Positions 54,437 to 61,895 are shown, counted from the first letter of the stretch. The stretch is 64,000 nucleotides of DNA from Glaciimonas sp. CA11.2 (GCF_034314045.1 NZ_JAVIWL010000001.1:3844001-3908000); one strand, 5' to 3'. Made by a program: numbers and translations. The notes: generated by a model from the letters alone, not told the origin.

Positions 54437-54476
54437 ATTTTAACATATTTGACAATTTTAATAAATTTGTTAAAAT
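54437..54476 (+). promoter_or_regulatory. Kinase operon promoter embedded in an inverted repeat
   Basis: TTGACA (54449-54454, perfect -35), a 16-base spacer and TAAAAT (54471-54476). The whole promoter lies in an inverted repeat: ATTTTAACA-T-ATTT (54437-54450) and AAAT-T-TGTTAAAAT (54463-54476), 13 of 14 positions symmetrical, 12-base centre. A protein bound here would cover both boxes, so repression or autoregulation is likely. Confidence 0.65.
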
Positions 54477-54582
54477 CAATAAATAATAAAAAATTCAATT
54501 TAAATGATAATGCCGCATATATATGGATTTTATAAGTAAAAATTAGCATAATAACGCGCTGCTGATAGCGAGATTTTCAAAT

Positions 54583-54606
54583 GTTGGTGTTGGTGCTGGT
54601 GTTGGT
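54583..54606 (+). repeat. 6-bp tandem repeat in the kinase leader
   Basis: GTTGGT-GTTGGT-GCTGGT-GTTGGT, four units with one substitution. Confidence 0.8.
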
Positions 54607-54613
54607 GATGTTT

Positions 54614-54655
54614 GAGTAACTACGGAGTAAATACTGAGTAAGTGCTGGTGAGTAA
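54614..54655 (+). repeat. GAGTAA direct repeats spaced 11 bp
   Basis: GAGTAA occurs at 54614, 54625, 54636 and 54650, spaced 11, 11 and 14 bases. The first three are on one DNA face. They lie between the promoter and the kinase start. Confidence 0.75.
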
Positions 54656-54707
54656 GTGCAGGCGTAGAAAAATCATTATTAAGAATCTGTGAGAAGAGAG
54701 CTAATTT

Positions 54708-56402
54708 ATGCTTTATCACTGTCGGCGAAGTAAGTATTGGCAAATTATTTTGCCGTCTGCCTTTGCCGTGGTGTTGATTGTTATTCTTTGGACAGTCACG
54801 CTTCATCAGCTGAGTCAATCTAAAGAAAAATATCTGATTGCCACTACCAAAAATGCCGACAGCTTTGCCCAGGCATTCGAGGCGCATACGATCAGCACGA
54901 TTGAAGTGGCCGATCAGGCTTTGCAGTTTCTTAAATATGAGTATGAGACGTCCGGTAAACAACTTGATATTGGACAGTTTTTATCTAGCCATATTTTGAG
55001 AAGAATATTTAATTTCCTGAGTGTGATTGACGAGCGATCAAACGTAGTCTTATCGAGTCATCCTCCAGGCGACGTTAAGCGACCTAACCTTGAGTCCATT
55101 CGTCTACACGGTAAGGGCGACGCCGAAAATTTATTGTTGAGCGAGCCGGTTCAGTCCCTCATTCCCGGTAAATCAGAAATTTTTTTAACACGCCGGGTTA
55201 ATAAATCGGATGGAACGTTTAATGGTGAGGTGGTGGCATCGATGGACCCCCTTTACTTTACCCGACTCTTCAGTGCGGTGAATCTGGGTGAGCACGGCTC
55301 TATCGCACTCATCGATACAGATGGCATGGTATTGGCATGGCGGTCGGCCGAAAGCGAAGTGGTGGGGAAAAAGCTAGCAAACTTGCCGCTCTTTAAGCAG
55401 ATGGTGCAGCAGAAAATTGGTAATTTCCGCGCCAAGAGCGAAGTTGATGGTCGTGATCGCATATTTTCCTACCGTAAATTGGTGAAGTATCCATTACTGG
55501 TGGTGGTGGGTATTAGCGTAGAAGATGAATTGATACCCTTTAATAGTACCTACCGGCAAGTCATTACGTTAGCCGCGCTGTTTACATTGGTAATTTTGAT
55601 CGTGACGGGTTTGATCATTTTCCTTATACGACATCTGACGTTACATGAAGTAGAGGCAGAGTCGGCAAATCGCGCAAAGACGCTTTTTTTGTCGAATATG
55701 TCGCACGAATTACGCACTCCGCTGAATGGCATTTTAGGTTATGCGGAGTTACTCAAGGAAGACCTGGTTGATGCACAGCAGCGGTCATTTGCGCAGTACG
55801 TTCATGAAAGTGGCATGCATTTACTCTTGTTGGTTAACTCATTGCTTTTTCTCGGAAAGATTGAGGCGGGTGAGGTTGACCTTAATATGAAAGACGAGAA
55901 TTTGCGCGCGCTATTAGCGCGTGCAGTTAATGCACACATCGGCAGCGCTACTGCAAAAAATATTACCATTTCGTTATCCATCGCGCCCAATGTTCCAGAG
56001 AAAATTCAGTGCGATCATATGAGGGTGGTACAGGTGTTAAACAATCTTTTTCATAACGCGATCAAGTTCACCGATAGCGGAGAAATAGTTTTGAAAGTAA
56101 CTGCTGAAAGACAGTGCATAAAGTTCTCAATGACCGATACCGGGGCGGGTATTCCGATTGAATACCAAGGCGCGATATTTGAAAAATTCTTTCAAGTGAA
56201 TGGTATCGAACGTGCCGCGCATGAGGGGAGTGGTTTGGGTCTTGCCATTGTCAGTCAGTTGGTCGAATTAATGGGTGGGATCATCATATTGCTATCGACG
56301 CCAGGCGTGGGGACAACCGTTGCGTTTACGGTTCCGTTAAAACACATGCGTGTCAGATCGAATCGGATAGATCGATTGACGACAAAAAGTTATCTCGCGT
56401 AA
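54708..56402 (+). CDS. Membrane sensor histidine kinase
   Basis: A 564-residue kinase: TM1 at about residues 12-32, a periplasmic PDC/dCache-like sensor (about 35-280), TM2 at about 285-308, HisKA with His333 in SNMSHELRTPLNGILGY, and an HATPase domain (VLNNLFHNAIKFTDSG N box, DTGAGIP G1, GSGLGLAIV G2). It has no receiver of its own; the next gene is a receiver (1-base overlap), so phosphate probably passes to it and then to the Hpt proteins. Shine-Dalgarno AGAGAG precedes the ATG. The ligand is unknown. Confidence 0.94.
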   Translation: MLYHCRRSKYWQIILPSAFAVVLIVILWTVTLHQLSQSKEKYLIATTKNADSFAQAFEAHTISTIEVADQALQFLKYEYETSGKQLDIGQFLSSHILRRIFNFLSVIDERSNVVLSSHPPGDVKRPNLESIRLHGKGDAENLLLSEPVQSLIPGKSEIFLTRRVNKSDGTFNGEVVASMDPLYFTRLFSAVNLGEHGSIALIDTDGMVLAWRSAESEVVGKKLANLPLFKQMVQQKIGNFRAKSEVDGRDRIFSYRKLVKYPLLVVVGISVEDELIPFNSTYRQVITLAALFTLVILIVTGLIIFLIRHLTLHEVEAESANRAKTLFLSNMSHELRTPLNGILGYAELLKEDLVDAQQRSFAQYVHESGMHLLLLVNSLLFLGKIEAGEVDLNMKDENLRALLARAVNAHIGSATAKNITISLSIAPNVPEKIQCDHMRVVQVLNNLFHNAIKFTDSGEIVLKVTAERQCIKFSMTDTGAGIPIEYQGAIFEKFFQVNGIERAAHEGSGLGLAIVSQLVELMGGIIILLSTPGVGTTVAFTVPLKHMRVRSNRIDRLTTKSYLA

Positions 56403-56797
56403 TGATAAAAAACAGACTACCGATTGTCGTTGTGGAAGATAACGAGATGAACCAACAGTTGCTAAGGTTTCAGTTGAAACGCATTGGGTTCGATGAAGTG
56501 GTTGTGTTACAGAATGGCGAGGATGCCATTGACTGGCTATCAAAGAATGAATGCCTGATAGTTCTTGCCGACTGCCAGATGCCGAAGATGGATGGATATG
56601 AGATGACCAAAAGAATTAGACAGGAAGAAAAAATGACGGGTCGACATCTCAGCATTATTGCGATTACTGCGAGTGCAATGGACGACGATAGAGCGCGTTG
56701 TTTTGAATCAGGTATGGATGATTATTTATCGAAACCTACCCAAATTGCGACCATCCAAAGAATCTTGAGCCAATGGATTCCGAAAGATGACGAATGA
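56402..56797 (+). CDS. Stand-alone receiver domain protein
   Basis: A 131-residue receiver: IVVVEDNEMNQQLLRFQL, Asp57 in VLADCQMPKMDGYEM, IIAITASAM and YLSKPTQ. All key residues are present. The sequence resembles the receiver of hybrid kinases (MNQ and ADCQMP motifs), which suggests that this gene and the upstream kinase equal a hybrid kinase split in two. It overlaps both neighbours (1 and 4 bases), so joint translation is likely. Confidence 0.92.
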   Translation: MIKNRLPIVVVEDNEMNQQLLRFQLKRIGFDEVVVLQNGEDAIDWLSKNECLIVLADCQMPKMDGYEMTKRIRQEEKMTGRHLSIIAITASAMDDDRARCFESGMDDYLSKPTQIATIQRILSQWIPKDDE

Positions 56798-57192
56798 ATC
56801 TTGCCAGTCTCGATAAAAAAGATGGGCGGGCAATAGATCTAGATATTTTGCGCGAGTTTGTGGGCGACGATATTGAAGTTATCAGGCATTTTCTTGTTCG
56901 GTTTTTTGAGGCGCTTCGTATTGGTATGGAAAAAATGCGAAGCATGATTATCTTGAAGCAATGGCGTGATATCTCTGCACTTGCGCATACATTAAAGACA
57001 TCGGCATTGGCAATTGGCGCTTTTAAATTTGCGACGATGTGCGGATCGATGGAAAAAATAGCCTTGATCCAAAATGACGTCAAGGGCGACCCGGAAAATG
57101 ATCCAAGACAAATCCTGATGAAGGAGATGAATCGGACGTTCATTGAAATTGAGGAAGCGGTGAATGCCGTGCTGCCACTCGTCACTCCATGA
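56794..57192 (+). CDS. Hpt domain protein 1
   Basis: A 132-residue histidine phosphotransfer protein: ILREFVGDDIEVIRHFLVRFFEAL then the phospho-His in ISALAHTLKTSALAIGA (His65, with the typical Lys68). It would relay phosphate between the receiver just upstream and an output receiver. It overlaps the receiver gene by four bases. Confidence 0.9.
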   Translation: MNLASLDKKDGRAIDLDILREFVGDDIEVIRHFLVRFFEALRIGMEKMRSMIILKQWRDISALAHTLKTSALAIGAFKFATMCGSMEKIALIQNDVKGDPENDPRQILMKEMNRTFIEIEEAVNAVLPLVTP

Positions 57193-57202
57193 TGGAAAAT
57201 GA

Positions 57203-58078
57203 ATGAATCCTAAAGTTTTAATCGTTACAGACAGTATGGCTGAATCGCTTACCTTGCACGAGACTGTCGTCCATGAAGCGTCGGGGGTCTGGTCGACATA
57301 CTATGCGCCGCAGGGAATTGAGCTGTTCGGAGAAGTGCATCCAGATGTACTGATTTTATCCTTTTCAAATATTCATGAAGCTGAACATTTTATTATTATG
57401 TTAAGTCGTGAATGTGATCATTTTTTAGATATTTCATGTCAGATATTATTGCTCTGCGGAGATGATCAGCTGACACTGGCAACTGCGCTTTACCCTACCG
57501 GTCCATTTGATGCCCTTCTGCCGGGGCGTCCATTGTTGGACCCGATCATGTTGAAGTCGGCAGTGGATCAGGGATTCCATAGAAGACAGTCTGTCATTGC
57601 AGCGCGAGAATTTTCCCTAGTCTCATTGGGGATGCCGCTATCAACATCGAAGTTAATTCTTGTTATTGATGATGACGTAACCTACAGCGACATGTTGCAA
57701 CATGCTCTGTACGCTGGTGGCTATGAAGTGATTGCAGCGAGAGATGGATTGCAAGCGCTATCAATATTGCGAAACTGCACACCATCACTGATTTTGCTTG
57801 ATATCGTTATGCCCCACATTGATGGGATTTCAATTCTGACACAAATAAAAAATTCTGACTCGTTGGGCGCGATACCGGTCATCGTCCATACGGGTATGAC
57901 CGTGCAGGAAGTGTTCGACGATGCAAAAAAATACAACGCGACAGGATTACTCAGCAAGCCAGTCGATAGAGCAACGCTGCTGCGAAAAATTGATGCGTGC
58001 TTATTGAACGACACCTTTGATAACGCTATTTTCCACACAAGTACAACTTCTACAGACGCTTTTAGCGCCGCGGAATAA
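57203..58078 (+). CDS. Response regulator with pseudo-receiver and receiver domains
   Basis: A 291-residue protein without a recognised output domain. Residues 1-120 look like a receiver fold but lack the acidic pocket (KVLIVTDSM, and LILSFSN at the phospho-site). Residues 150-275 are a proper receiver: LILVIDDDVTYSDML, Asp200 in LILLDIVMPHIDG, VIVHTGM, LLSKPVD. It may act as an adaptor or phosphate sink. Spacing to the Hpt genes on both sides is 10 and 8 bases. Confidence 0.88.
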   Translation: MNPKVLIVTDSMAESLTLHETVVHEASGVWSTYYAPQGIELFGEVHPDVLILSFSNIHEAEHFIIMLSRECDHFLDISCQILLLCGDDQLTLATALYPTGPFDALLPGRPLLDPIMLKSAVDQGFHRRQSVIAAREFSLVSLGMPLSTSKLILVIDDDVTYSDMLQHALYAGGYEVIAARDGLQALSILRNCTPSLILLDIVMPHIDGISILTQIKNSDSLGAIPVIVHTGMTVQEVFDDAKKYNATGLLSKPVDRATLLRKIDACLLNDTFDNAIFHTSTTSTDAFSAAE

Positions 58079-58086
58079 GGAGTGAT

Positions 58087-58536
58087 TTGAGCGCCGATAT
58101 CAAACTCACTGATCCTTCGATATTGATGCGCGCAGTGGAGCATGACGAGGATGCATTTGATGCTATGTCACGCGTTTTTCTTAGGATTTATCCGGAAATG
58201 ATTGAGCGCCTGGATGAGTTTGTAGCTATCGGAAATCTGAAGGAGATAGCCCATCAGGCGCATTCTCTGGCGAATTGTCTGTTCATCGTTGGGGCGACGT
58301 GTATCGGCGAAAAAATGCAGGATATTGAAAATGACGCCAGACAAAAATTATTCAAATACAGCGATGCTGAATTTTCCGAAATCAAGACGATGCTTCTTCT
58401 GGTAATGCAAGAGGTAGAAAGCAATCTGATCGTTAGAAATACATTGTCGACGGTGTCGACAATGTCGCGTCAAGTTGTGTCCGAATTTTTTCTTAAGGAT
58501 TTAGACGGGTCAGATTGTTATCAGGGGCATGTGTGA
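58087..58536 (+). CDS. Hpt domain protein 2
   Basis: A 149-residue Hpt-like protein: TDPSILMRAVEHDEDAFDAMSRVFL, then EIAHQAHSLANCLFIVGA with phospho-His59 likely (the usual following Lys is Ala, HSLA). A TTG start is chosen because AAGGAG (58077-58082) lies 4 bases upstream; the next in-frame ATG (58126) lacks a signal. It is a relative of the Hpt at 61509-61895 (both have DPS-[IV]-L, a similar helix around the His, and LVMQ[ED]V near the end). A 4-base overlap links it to the next receiver gene. Confidence 0.85.
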   Translation: MSADIKLTDPSILMRAVEHDEDAFDAMSRVFLRIYPEMIERLDEFVAIGNLKEIAHQAHSLANCLFIVGATCIGEKMQDIENDARQKLFKYSDAEFSEIKTMLLLVMQEVESNLIVRNTLSTVSTMSRQVVSEFFLKDLDGSDCYQGHV

Positions 58537-59003
58537 ATAAATGGTTGAAGCGCGCGCCGATTGATATGGCAAAAAATATAGCGACGAACGTGGAAAATGC
58601 GAAGGCAAATAATAGACTGGCACAGCCATCTGAATTTTTTATTGATCAGAAAGTACTGGTGCTGGAGGACGACGAATTTCAGCGTAAGTTGCTGGTCGGT
58701 AGATTGAAAGGAATGGGGATTGGTTACGTTGCTGAGGCAGCCAACGGTCGCGAGGCACTAGAACTGCTGGAAATAAATAACGTTGTATTTGATTTTACGA
58801 TTTGCGATTTGCGAATGGATGTCATGGACGGCATCGAATTTCTTCATTATGCGGCCGGCCAGCGTATTGGATCAGTCATACTCGTTTCAGCCGTGACTGA
58901 GGATTTATTGCGGTCGGCAGAGAAAGTGGCGCGGGATAGTGGCGCCCGGATTGCCGGTAGTTTAATCAAGCCGATTGATTTTTTATATTTAAAAAAATCA
59001 TGA
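58533..59003 (+). CDS. Receiver domain protein (N-terminal part of a RocR-like regulator)
   Basis: A 156-residue protein: KVLVLEDDEFQRKLLVGRL, Asp92 in FTICDLRMDVMDGIEFL, VILVSAVTED, and SLIKPIDFLYLKKS at the end. The receiver lacks its usual final helix because the frame stops at 59001-59003. The GTG start (58533) overlaps the previous stop and has AGGGG upstream. Sequence and motif order match the receiver of RocR (VLVLEDEPFQR...ICDLQMSGMDG...), in which the EAL domain follows in the same chain. Here the EAL is in the -1 frame immediately after, with a slippery heptamer at the junction. Confidence 0.9.
   Translation: MNKWLKRAPIDMAKNIATNVENAKANNRLAQPSEFFIDQKVLVLEDDEFQRKLLVGRLKGMGIGYVAEAANGREALELLEINNVVFDFTICDLRMDVMDGIEFLHYAAGQRIGSVILVSAVTEDLLRSAEKVARDSGARIAGSLIKPIDFLYLKKS
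58988..58994 (+). other. Canonical -1 frameshift heptamer T TTA AAA
   Basis: In the receiver frame the codons are TAT-TTA-AAA-AAA-TCA-TGA. The heptamer T-TTA-AAA fits X-XXY-YYZ, followed by three more A (A7 run at 58991-58997). After a -1 slip the frame runs through ATC-ATG-ATG into the EAL gene. The frame it enters is open from 58979, so the heptamer lies inside the overlap window. No Shine-Dalgarno precedes the EAL ATG. Confidence 0.6.
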
Positions 59004-59854
59004 TGTTGGATGTCGAGGTGCTGGAAACAGAGCCAGTTATTGATGAGAAATCGTCATCAAGGTTGTGGACAAAAAATGATCTTATCGTCGCGCTTGAGTG
59101 CCAGCAATTTGTTCCTTATTTCCAGCCTAAGGTGCAATTTGGGCAGGATCCGGTTGGGGTTGAGATTCTGGCGCGTTGGTGTCATCCGGCGTTTGGTGAA
59201 ATCCCGCCATCGCAATTTGTTCCATTGATGGAGGCGAGCGGAGTTATTGATCAGTTGACCGAACAGTTGCTGCATAAAGCACTTGAGGCAATGAAAAAAT
59301 GGCGTGATATCGCACCACAAATGGGTATTGCACTGAATGCTTCGCGCTCGACTTTGCAGAAAGTTGCCATTCCCAATCGTTGGCGTGCTATTGCAAACGA
59401 ACATTCTATCGAGCCGGAATTAATCACTGTTGAGGTAACGGAAACGGCGCTTGCAACGGACTATGATGGTTTACTAGAAACCGTTACCCGTTTGCGCATG
59501 CATGGATTTAACTTGTCGCTAGACGATTTTGGGACTGGCTATTCTTCTCTCCAACAGTTGAGTCGTATGCCATTTTCTGAAATTAAAATAGATCGCTCTT
59601 TTATAGTTGGTGCCCAAGGTGCTCAACGATCGGTGGCAATACTACAGTCGATATTTGACTTGGCAAAAAATCTCAATCTCTCGACAGTTGCCGAGGGAAT
59701 AGAGTCAAGAAGCGATGCAGATTTTATTCAGGCACTGGGCTGTGATGCTGGGCAGGGATATTACTTTGGTAAGCCGATGAATGGCGACGATTTGCTTCCT
59801 TGGCTTGCGCAGCCAAGGAAGCATGTGTGGGGCGAAAATAATGCGCGTCTGTGA
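59000..59854 (+). CDS. EAL domain cyclic-di-GMP phosphodiesterase
   Basis: A 284-residue EAL domain that looks active: FQPKVQFG, Glu55 in GVEILARW (EIL in place of EAL), LNASRSTL (Asn), TVEVTETAL (Glu), LSLDDFGTGYSSL (two Asp), EIKIDRSFI (Lys) and TVAEGIESRSD (Glu), then GQGYYFGKPM. It hydrolyses c-di-GMP to pGpG and lowers its level. No Shine-Dalgarno precedes ATG 59000/59003. The gene may be translated by coupling, or as the C-terminal part of a frameshift fusion (about 440 residues) with the receiver. Confidence 0.93.
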   Translation: MMLDVEVLETEPVIDEKSSSRLWTKNDLIVALECQQFVPYFQPKVQFGQDPVGVEILARWCHPAFGEIPPSQFVPLMEASGVIDQLTEQLLHKALEAMKKWRDIAPQMGIALNASRSTLQKVAIPNRWRAIANEHSIEPELITVEVTETALATDYDGLLETVTRLRMHGFNLSLDDFGTGYSSLQQLSRMPFSEIKIDRSFIVGAQGAQRSVAILQSIFDLAKNLNLSTVAEGIESRSDADFIQALGCDAGQGYYFGKPMNGDDLLPWLAQPRKHVWGENNARL

Positions 59855-59895
59855 ATTTAAATTTTTATCATATAGCACTTCAAAGGGAGCATAAA

Positions 59896-60207
59896 ATGAC
59901 ATTAGAAAATAATCAAAATAATCAAAATAATGAAAATATCGAGAAAACTCAAGGATATGATCAGAGTCGGTTGCTTGACGAACTGCTTCATCGTAAAGCG
60001 TTAAAAAACGATGCAGCATTATGTCGGCTATTGAAACTTGCACCTCCTTTAATCAGTAAGGTTCGCCATGGCAAGATTAGGATTAGTGGCGATGTGATGA
60101 TTCGGATTCATGAGACGTTTGGCATTGCTTTTTTAGAAATGCGTGAACTGTTAGGGAATGATGAAACTAATGAAGACTATGTTGTGAGTCTTGGTTTAAC
60201 GTTGTAA
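59896..60207 (+). CDS. Small HTH-type protein
   Basis: A 103-residue protein: an N-terminal NNQNNQNNENIE low-complexity stretch, then RLLDELLHRKALKNDAALCRLLKLAPPLISKVRHGKIRISGDVMIRIHETFGIAFLEMRELL. The pattern (helix, DAALCRLLKLAPPLISKVR, helix) resembles a lambda-repressor-like HTH, and homologues occur as XRE-like small proteins in Oxalobacteraceae (impression, not searched). AAGGGAG 6 bases before ATG 59896 fixes the start. It is 41 bases after the EAL gene and before a strong terminator, so it closes the operon. It may regulate that operon. Confidence 0.75.
   Translation: MTLENNQNNQNNENIEKTQGYDQSRLLDELLHRKALKNDAALCRLLKLAPPLISKVRHGKIRISGDVMIRIHETFGIAFLEMRELLGNDETNEDYVVSLGLTL
59908..59934 (+). 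repeat. 9-bp tandem repeat in the small HTH gene
   Basis: AATAATCAA, AATAATCAA, AATAATGAA: three units (one change), encoding NNQ-NNQ-NNE. Confidence 0.85.
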
Positions 60208-60331
60208 GGGTGACTGTCAGGATGGGTTGGATGCTTTGGTGTGTTTTGATCGTTTGTATTGGTTAAATATTCGCGATTTTTTCACGCTGATTGAGTCTTG
60301 GAAAAGGTGACATCTTTAATCTGAAATTAAT

Positions 60332-60352
60332 CGCTTTTACAAAGCGTTTTTT
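60332..60352 (+). terminator. Intrinsic terminator of the kinase/EAL operon
   Basis: CGCTTT (60332-60337), 3-base loop TAC, AAAGCG (60341-60346), then six Ts (60347-60352). A perfect stem with a good U tract. Confidence 0.8.
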
Positions 60353-60501
60353 GCAAATTGAATTGGTTGGTATGAGGTTTCCCGAGTTTCTTATTGCATA
60401 TTAGATTATGCGAAACATGCATTGTGTATGTCTCCGTCAAGAAGAGTGAATGGCGATAAAAATAGAGATTAAAAACATCTCTTTTAGAAACGAACCAATT
60501 A

Positions 60502-60530
60502 TTGGGAAATTTATTTAATTTGGTTAAAAT
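60502..60530 (+). promoter_or_regulatory. Predicted promoter of the HTH-receiver gene
   Basis: TTGGGA (60502-60507), a 17-base spacer and TAAAAT (60525-60530). Predicted start is near 60537, about 20 bases before the ATG. The stretch AATTTGGTTAAAAT resembles AATTTGTTAAAAT in the kinase operon promoter. Confidence 0.5.
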
Positions 60531-60557
60531 AAGACTTTAGAGAATATAAGAAGATAA

Positions 60558-61166
60558 ATGCCTTATTCTGAAATATGTACAACACAGAAGGTCGCTCAAA
60601 TACTTGGAATTTCGGTTACGTCGGTTCAACAATTAGTTGAGGCTGGAGTAATTGAAGCTTGGAAAACCGGGGGAGGGCACCGTCGTATTCCTATGGCTGC
60701 CGTCCAAGCTTATAAAGCATCGTTGACGACGGCGTTAAAGGTTAATGCGAGCGAGGCATCGTCCGGTAAAAAGGCATCAATCCTGGTAGTTGAGGATAAT
60801 GCGCTCCAGCGTGGAATCTATGAAAAACAGATTTCATCCTGGAACCTGTCGGCCGACCTGAGATTTTGTGAGAATGGCTATCAGGCTCTGGTTGAGATAG
60901 CAACACACAGGCCGAGTATTTTGCTGGCAGATATCGTGATGGATGGGATCGATGGTTACGAAGTTATCAATACCATATTACGATATCCGGAATTGGCACA
61001 CATGAACATTGCAATCCTTTCAAGCCTCACGCCTGAGGAGCTTAACTTGCGTGGTGGTGTTCCGGAAGGCGTTGTTTTTTTTAGTAAACCAATGAACTAC
61101 GACGAATTACGTGGCTACTTACGTGCATGCTGCGCCCAAAACGTCGTCAGAAGCGTGACCAATTAG
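60558..61166 (+). CDS. Response regulator with N-terminal excisionase-like HTH and C-terminal receiver
   Basis: A 202-residue protein with reversed domain order. Residues 5-55 are a MerR/excisionase-type HTH (TTQKVAQILGISVTSVQQLVEAGVIEAWKTGGGHRRIPMAAVQAY) and residues 75-195 a receiver (SILVVEDNALQRGIY, Asp125 in LLADIVMDGIDGYE, AILSSLTPEE, FFSKPMNYDEL). It likely binds DNA in a phosphorylation-dependent way. The receiver shares a GG[LV]P insert with the stand-alone receiver at 53902-54330. It is monocistronic or begins a new unit after the terminator. Confidence 0.9.
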   Translation: MPYSEICTTQKVAQILGISVTSVQQLVEAGVIEAWKTGGGHRRIPMAAVQAYKASLTTALKVNASEASSGKKASILVVEDNALQRGIYEKQISSWNLSADLRFCENGYQALVEIATHRPSILLADIVMDGIDGYEVINTILRYPELAHMNIAILSSLTPEELNLRGGVPEGVVFFSKPMNYDELRGYLRACCAQNVVRSVTN

Positions 61167-61508
61167 GAGTATAGGATTCTTTTCGTACGAAGAATGATCG
61201 CTCAGGTGTGTATTTTTGATACCAATTGCTGATGATTCGCAAAGAATCCATGGTACTTTGTACTTCGGTTGCAGTTAATTAATGCTTTAATTGTCATTCA
61301 AATAATTGCAGAACAGTTCGCACTGGCAGTGAAATATACAAGGCTGGTGCCATTAATGATGCGTGAAATATTTGTGGTGAAAGCGATTGTGGTCGAATTT
61401 ACCTAAATACAACGATAAGAGCAATATTTTTCAACGTCCTGCTTCAACGTCCTGCTTAACACCGGGGTATTAGCGTTTTCTGGATAAATAGTTAGTGCAC
61501 AACGTACC
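61167..61508. other. Intergenic region before Hpt gene 3
   Basis: About 340 bases, no gene. An imperfect palindrome around TTCGTACGAA (61176-61195, arms ATTCTT/AAGAAT) lies just after the HTH-receiver stop but lacks a T run. A 13-bp duplication is at 61431-61456. Confidence 0.5.
61431..61456 (+). repeat. 13-bp perfect tandem duplication
   Basis: TCAACGTCCTGCT occurs twice head to tail, 53 bases before the Hpt 3 start. Confidence 0.9.
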
Positions 61509-61895
61509 ATGAAGCGGCATAACCCATACCTGTATATCGATCCAAGCGTGCTGTTCAACGCAACCGGCGAAGATATTGATTCGTTTCGTGCGCTGTCTCA
61601 TACGTTTATTGTGATCGCGACACCGATGTTTGAACGTTTGAAAGCGGCGATTTTAGTCGGTGAGTTTAAGGCGATGTCGCATGAAATTCATTCACTTAAA
61701 GGTACAACATCGCTGGTTGGCGCGGTGGAACTGACGTCCAAACTGGTGGAGTTGGAAAGTTTGTTGCTAGGTGATCAGACATGCCGTCTAGATCATCATC
61801 TTCCCGAGTTATGGCGCTTGTTCTCGTTGGTAATGCAAGATGTACGAGATAGTATTGTGCATTTTCGGGGATACCCCGAATGTGGTGAAAATTAG
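61509..61895 (+). CDS. Hpt domain protein 3
   Basis: A 128-residue Hpt protein: IDPSVLFNATGEDIDSFRALSHTFI, then AMSHEIHSLKGTTSLVGAVEL with phospho-His61 and the canonical HSLKG. It resembles Hpt protein 2 (58087-58536), which lacks the Lys. It precedes the hybrid kinase gene by 100 bases and likely works with it. The ATG has no clear Shine-Dalgarno. Confidence 0.9.
   Translation: MKRHNPYLYIDPSVLFNATGEDIDSFRALSHTFIVIATPMFERLKAAILVGEFKAMSHEIHSLKGTTSLVGAVELTSKLVELESLLLGDQTCRLDHHLPELWRLFSLVMQDVRDSIVHFRGYPECGEN

Larger units (their letters stand above)
54331..54707. other. Divergent control region between receiver gene and kinase operon
   Basis: About 375 very AT-rich bases with a strong promoter inside a 40-bp inverted repeat (54437-54476) and a leader containing two kinds of direct repeats. 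No gene is visible here. Confidence 0.6.
60208..60557. other. Intergenic region between the small HTH gene and the HTH-receiver gene
   Basis: About 350 bases. It contains the intrinsic terminator at 60332-60352 and the promoter at 60502-60530. A partial arm ACTGTCAGGAT (60213-60223) has no partner arm and is not counted. Confidence 0.6.

Noticed and set aside
54543..54962. Minus-strand ORF with a TPTPAPTPT stretch at the kinase start
   Set aside because: It is the complement of the GTTGGT repeats and the kinase gene start, with no independent evidence.
60213..60268. ACTGTCAGGAT before the HTH-receiver gene as another site of the same regulon
   Set aside because: Nine of eleven in the arm, but the partner arm is unrecognisable and the -10 (TTAAAT) is poor and followed by a terminator.
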